From: Chloroflexota bacterium
GTDB taxonomy: Bacteria > Chloroflexota > UBA6077
Length of the DNA stretch: 6,467 bases
Direction: 5' to 3'
Assembly: GCA_023380955.1 (NCBI GenBank)
Contig: JAMCTB010000177.1
Span: 1 to 6,467, forward strand
The notes under the pieces were generated by a model. That model was not told the DNA's origin, ran no database searches, and saw only the letters and a program-made list of their open reading frames with translations. Shown here piece by piece: positions 4,120-6,467 of this stretch. Position numbers and translations under genes: made by a program. How positions within the stretch are numbered: the stretch's first letter is position 1; each line of letters begins with the position of its first letter.

Positions 4120-5889
4120 TCAGTTGCGGCGCTCCCGTGCCAACGCGAGGAGCCTCTGCGTGCCTGTGGGCGGCTCGGGCTCCCAGGGCAATAGAGCGAA
4201 GCGGGAAGCGTACCGCCGCCTCACCTCCTCCACGAAGGGAATCTCCCGATTCCCGCGCTGGTGCAACACGGGATCAGTGGCCCCAGCGGCCGCCAGGCTC
4301 CGGTTTACGACCCAGCCGAAAGTCCCGATGCCCGCTCGCGTCAGATCCTCTTGGAGTCGAGCCGCTTCGTGCACCGGTGTTGCCTCAGGAAGCGTCACCA
4401 GCAGGACACGGGTGAACTCCGGGTCTCGCAGCCGGGGGAGCAGGCGCCGCACGTGGTCGGGCATGTCGCTCATGGTGCGCAACACCTCCCGGTGGTAGGC
4501 CTCGGCGGCATCCAGCAGCAGGAGGGTGTGGCCCGTCGGCGCGGTATCCACCACAACAAATCCGTCCTCCCCCCCGGCGACGACCTGCGCGAAGGCCCTG
4601 AACACCGCGATCTCCTCGGTGCACGGGGAGCGCAGATCCTCCTCCAGCAACGCCAGCCCCTGATGATCGAGCCCGCTTCCCGCCGTCGCCAGCACCTCAT
4701 CGGTGTACTTCCGGGTCACGGCCTCGGGATCGATGCGGCTGACGGTCAGCCCCTCCATCCCGTCACCAACCGCGGCAGCGACGTGGGCAGCCGGATCCGT
4801 GGTGGTAAGGTGCACCCGGAAACCACGAGATGCTAGCTCCGTGGCGATGGCGGCTGCGACCGTCGTCTTCCCCACTCCCCCCTTTCCCATGGTCATCACC
4901 ACGCCGCGTCCCGAGGCCGCTATCTCGTCGATGAGGCGGCTGAGGGGAGCCGCATCCGGGCGCGCCGTGCCGTTCGAAGAGGGCGGAGCGAGGCTCCCAG
5001 TGCCGTTGGAAGCGGAAGCCAGAGCCCTGAGGCGCTCCACGCCCATGGGTGCGAAGGGAAGCAGCGGCACCTCGCTGCGGGGAAGCTGCGCCAGAGGTCC
5101 GTTCATCTCTCGCAGCGCCTCTCGCCCGAGCTCCTCCAACGCCAGCGCCAGCCGGTCGCCCGAATCGGTGGCCTTAAACACCCCGTTGATCACCAGGTGG
5201 TACCTGGCATCGGCCACCTGCCCCAACTCCCGCCAGGTCCGCCCGGCCTCCGTCAGCGCGGGTCCCTCCGGCCGGCTCACCAGGACTATGGTGGTGGCCG
5301 TGGGGTCTGAGAGGGTTTGTATGCTCGCCTCGTAGAGCGCCCGTTGTGAGCTGAGGCCCTCGAGCGGGCCAAGGCAGGAGGTGCCTGTGGTGTTGGTCGC
5401 AATAAAGCCGGTCCAGGCCGAAGGCAGCTTCAAGAGCCGCAGGGTGTGGCCCGTTGGCGCCGTGTCGAACAGCACGTGATCGAAGTGGCGGGTGGCCTCA
5501 GGGTCCCCAAGCAGCTCAGAGAATTTGTCGAAGGCGGCTATCTCCACCGTGCACGCGCCGGATAGCTGCTCCTCCATACTTGCCAAGGCGGCCTCCGGCA
5601 GAAGCCCTCGGTACGGCCCGACTACCCGATCCCGGTACTCCCTCGCCGCGGCCTCGGGGTCGATGTTCATCGCGAAGAGACCTGGGACCGATGGGACGGC
5701 CGTGGGCGCCGTAGCGAGCGGCACGCCGAGCACCTCATCCAGATTGGAGGCCGGGTCTGTGCTCACCAGCAGCACTCGGCGGCCCATATCCGCGAGGACC
5801 ACCGCCGCGGCGCAGGCAATCGAGGTCTTGCCGACCCCTCCCTTGCCGGCGAAAAACAGCGTCCTCGTGGGATCCTTTAGAAAATCCAT
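4120..5889 (-). CDS. arsA: ArsA, arsenite-stimulated pump-driving ATPase
   Basis: A 589-residue two-halved ATPase that energises an ArsB-type As(III)/Sb(III) efflux pump and takes metalloid from ArsD. Each half has a deviant Walker A (GKGGVGKT at 15-22 and 335-342) and a DTAPTGHT signal-transduction motif (142-149 and 448-455), joined by a Ser/Gly/Pro-rich linker near 285-320. The metalloid-site cysteines are all present: Cys113 (SGACTVEIAAF), Cys172 (GTSCLGP) and Cys423 (RSPCTEEIAVF). The first two have the same numbers as in E. coli R773 ArsA and the third is one residue off, which supports both the arsenite function and the ATG at 5889. The frame extends to a GTG at 5922, but that has no Shine-Dalgarno; the ATG has GGAG 11 bases upstream. 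It follows the arsD-like gene by 83 bases. The cognate pump gene is not in the window. Confidence 0.95.
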   Translation of the reverse strand: MDFLKDPTRTLFFAGKGGVGKTSIACAAAVVLADMGRRVLLVSTDPASNLDEVLGVPLATAPTAVPSVPGLFAMNIDPEAAAREYRDRVVGPYRGLLPEAALASMEEQLSGACTVEIAAFDKFSELLGDPEATRHFDHVLFDTAPTGHTLRLLKLPSAWTGFIATNTTGTSCLGPLEGLSSQRALYEASIQTLSDPTATTIVLVSRPEGPALTEAGRTWRELGQVADARYHLVINGVFKATDSGDRLALALEELGREALREMNGPLAQLPRSEVPLLPFAPMGVERLRALASASNGTGSLAPPSSNGTARPDAAPLSRLIDEIAASGRGVVMTMGKGGVGKTTVAAAIATELASRGFRVHLTTTDPAAHVAAAVGDGMEGLTVSRIDPEAVTRKYTDEVLATAGSGLDHQGLALLEEDLRSPCTEEIAVFRAFAQVVAGGEDGFVVVDTAPTGHTLLLLDAAEAYHREVLRTMSDMPDHVRRLLPRLRDPEFTRVLLVTLPEATPVHEAARLQEDLTRAGIGTFGWVVNRSLAAAGATDPVLHQRGNREIPFVEEVRRRYASRFALLPWEPEPPTGTQRLLALARERRN

Positions 5890-5900
5890 TATCTGTCTAT

Positions 5901-5904
5901 CTCC
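5901..5904 (-). promoter_or_regulatory. Ribosome binding site supporting the arsA ATG start
   Basis: GGAG on the minus strand lies 11 bases before the ATG at 5889. No comparable site precedes the in-frame GTG at 5922. Confidence 0.5.
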
Positions 5905-5943
5905 ATCAAACCAAAAATCCACCTGGTCAACCGGCTACGGCGT

Positions 5944-5961
5944 GGGACATTCCCGTGTCCC
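5944..5961 (-). other. Perfect hairpin in the arsD-arsA gap
   Basis: GGGACA and TGTCCC form a perfect 6-base-pair GC-rich stem with a 6-base loop, 11 bases after the arsD-like stop and well before arsA. No T-run follows, so it may act as an mRNA stability or processing element rather than a terminator. It could also be incidental. Confidence 0.35.
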
Positions 5962-5972
5962 GACGCGCATTA

Positions 5973-6467
5973 TTAGCAGCAGCCCGACCCCGGAGCACAG
6001 CCCGTCGCAGCAGAACCGCTGGCGCCAACCTCGGGTGCTCCCAGCATCCGATTGGCCAGATCTAGAACAGAACGCGCCGGGGCATCCTTCACGCCCTGAG
6101 CGGTGTTTACCGCCAGCAGCATGTCTTCATGCGAGACCCCCAGCTTCCTCGCGTTATCGAAATGGAACTTGAAGCAGGGCTCGCAGTTGGCGGCGATGGC
6201 GGCTCCGATTGCCACCAACTCCGCCACAGCCTCGGTGTAGAGCGTCCTGGGGGCTGCCCCATCGAGTCCGCTCCACTCAGCGAGCTGTTCGCGTGCTGGG
6301 TACTCGCCGCGACTCACCACTAGGCCGTCAACCAGCACCAGTGGCAGGACTTCCACGCCCTTTTCAGCGATTTCGCTCCTGACTACCTCATTGCCTGCGA
6401 AAGCGGCAGGTTGCTGGGCCAGGTTGTAGCGCTCCGTATGGACGCCGCGCCCTTTCAGCCACTCCAT
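5973..6467 (-). CDS. arsD: ArsD-type metallochaperone with inserted AhpD-like domain (5' end beyond window)
   Basis: The visible 165 codons give 164 residues, and the true N-terminus is missing. MEWLKGRGVHTERYNLAQQP matches the ArsD interior (WLK...GV..ER.NLAQQP), which in E. coli ArsD follows some 30 residues carrying Cys12, Cys13 and Cys18. Residues 1-70 complete the thioredoxin-like ArsD fold (VLPLVLVDGLVVSRGEYPAREQLAEW). Residues 75-143 form an AhpD/carboxymuconolactone-decarboxylase-like domain with CEPCFKFH (Cys95, Cys98, His102) and LLAVNTAQGVKD. The protein ends TGCAPGSGCC (Cys157, 163, 164), resembling the cysteine tail of classical ArsD. ArsD hands As(III) to ArsA, the next gene. 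The added CxxC-H domain suggests a thiol-redox partner function, for example keeping the chaperone cysteines reduced; that is inference. It probably starts, or lies early in, an ars operon to the right of the window. Confidence 0.87.
   Translation of the reverse strand: MEWLKGRGVHTERYNLAQQPAAFAGNEVVRSEIAEKGVEVLPLVLVDGLVVSRGEYPAREQLAEWSGLDGAAPRTLYTEAVAELVAIGAAIAANCEPCFKFHFDNARKLGVSHEDMLLAVNTAQGVKDAPARSVLDLANRMLGAPEVGASGSAATGCAPGSGCC

Noticed and set aside
1..6467. CRISPR arrays, tRNA/rRNA genes, insertion sequences, attachment sites
   Set aside because: I saw no regularly spaced repeats, cloverleaf-like sequences, transposase motifs or terminal inverted repeats on either strand.

Overview
All recognisable genes in this window lie on the minus strand, so biological order runs from high to low coordinates. 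The DNA is clearly GC-rich by eye (not counted). The gene content (an HgdB/DCCP-type iron-sulfur protein, a 4Fe-4S ferredoxin, a lipoyl carrier and arsenic-resistance genes) suggests an anaerobic or facultatively anaerobic bacterium. Promoters look sigma70-like and Shine-Dalgarno sites are strong (GGGAGG/AAGGAGG). The phylum cannot be fixed from this sequence.

Layout in the direction of transcription. (1) 6467-4120 is an arsenite module: the 3' part of an arsD-type metallochaperone gene carrying an extra AhpD/carboxymuconolactone-decarboxylase-like domain, then a full-length two-domain arsA ATPase. No membrane pump (ArsB/Acr3) is in view. (2) 4119-3882 is a gene-free gap. It ends in a well-formed promoter with an overlapping ArsR-type palindrome. 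(3) 3881-193 looks like one operon: arsR, a GcvH-like lipoyl-carrier protein, two paralogous DGC-domain putative zinc-binding proteins, an OsmC-like protein lacking the usual second cysteine, and an HgdB/2-hydroxyacyl-CoA-dehydratase-D-like iron-sulfur protein. Four of these genes overlap end to start by 4-8 bases, which indicates translational coupling. (4) 196-150 is a second promoter (perfect TTGACA, 17-base spacer) with another ArsR-like palindrome in the same position relative to the -10 box. It drives a ferredoxin gene that runs off the window at base 1.

The classical arsenic genes (arsD, arsA, arsR) thus adjoin a thiol/lipoyl/iron-sulfur gene set that appears to be under the same repressor. 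The set contains a lipoyl (dithiol) carrier, cysteine-rich DGC proteins, an OsmC-fold protein, a low-potential HgdB-type reductase candidate and a ferredoxin to feed it. My inference is an arsenic- or thiol-reactive-metal-inducible redox pathway that may use protein-bound lipoate. The substrate and reaction cannot be read from sequence. This gene set is the best candidate in the window for an undescribed system.
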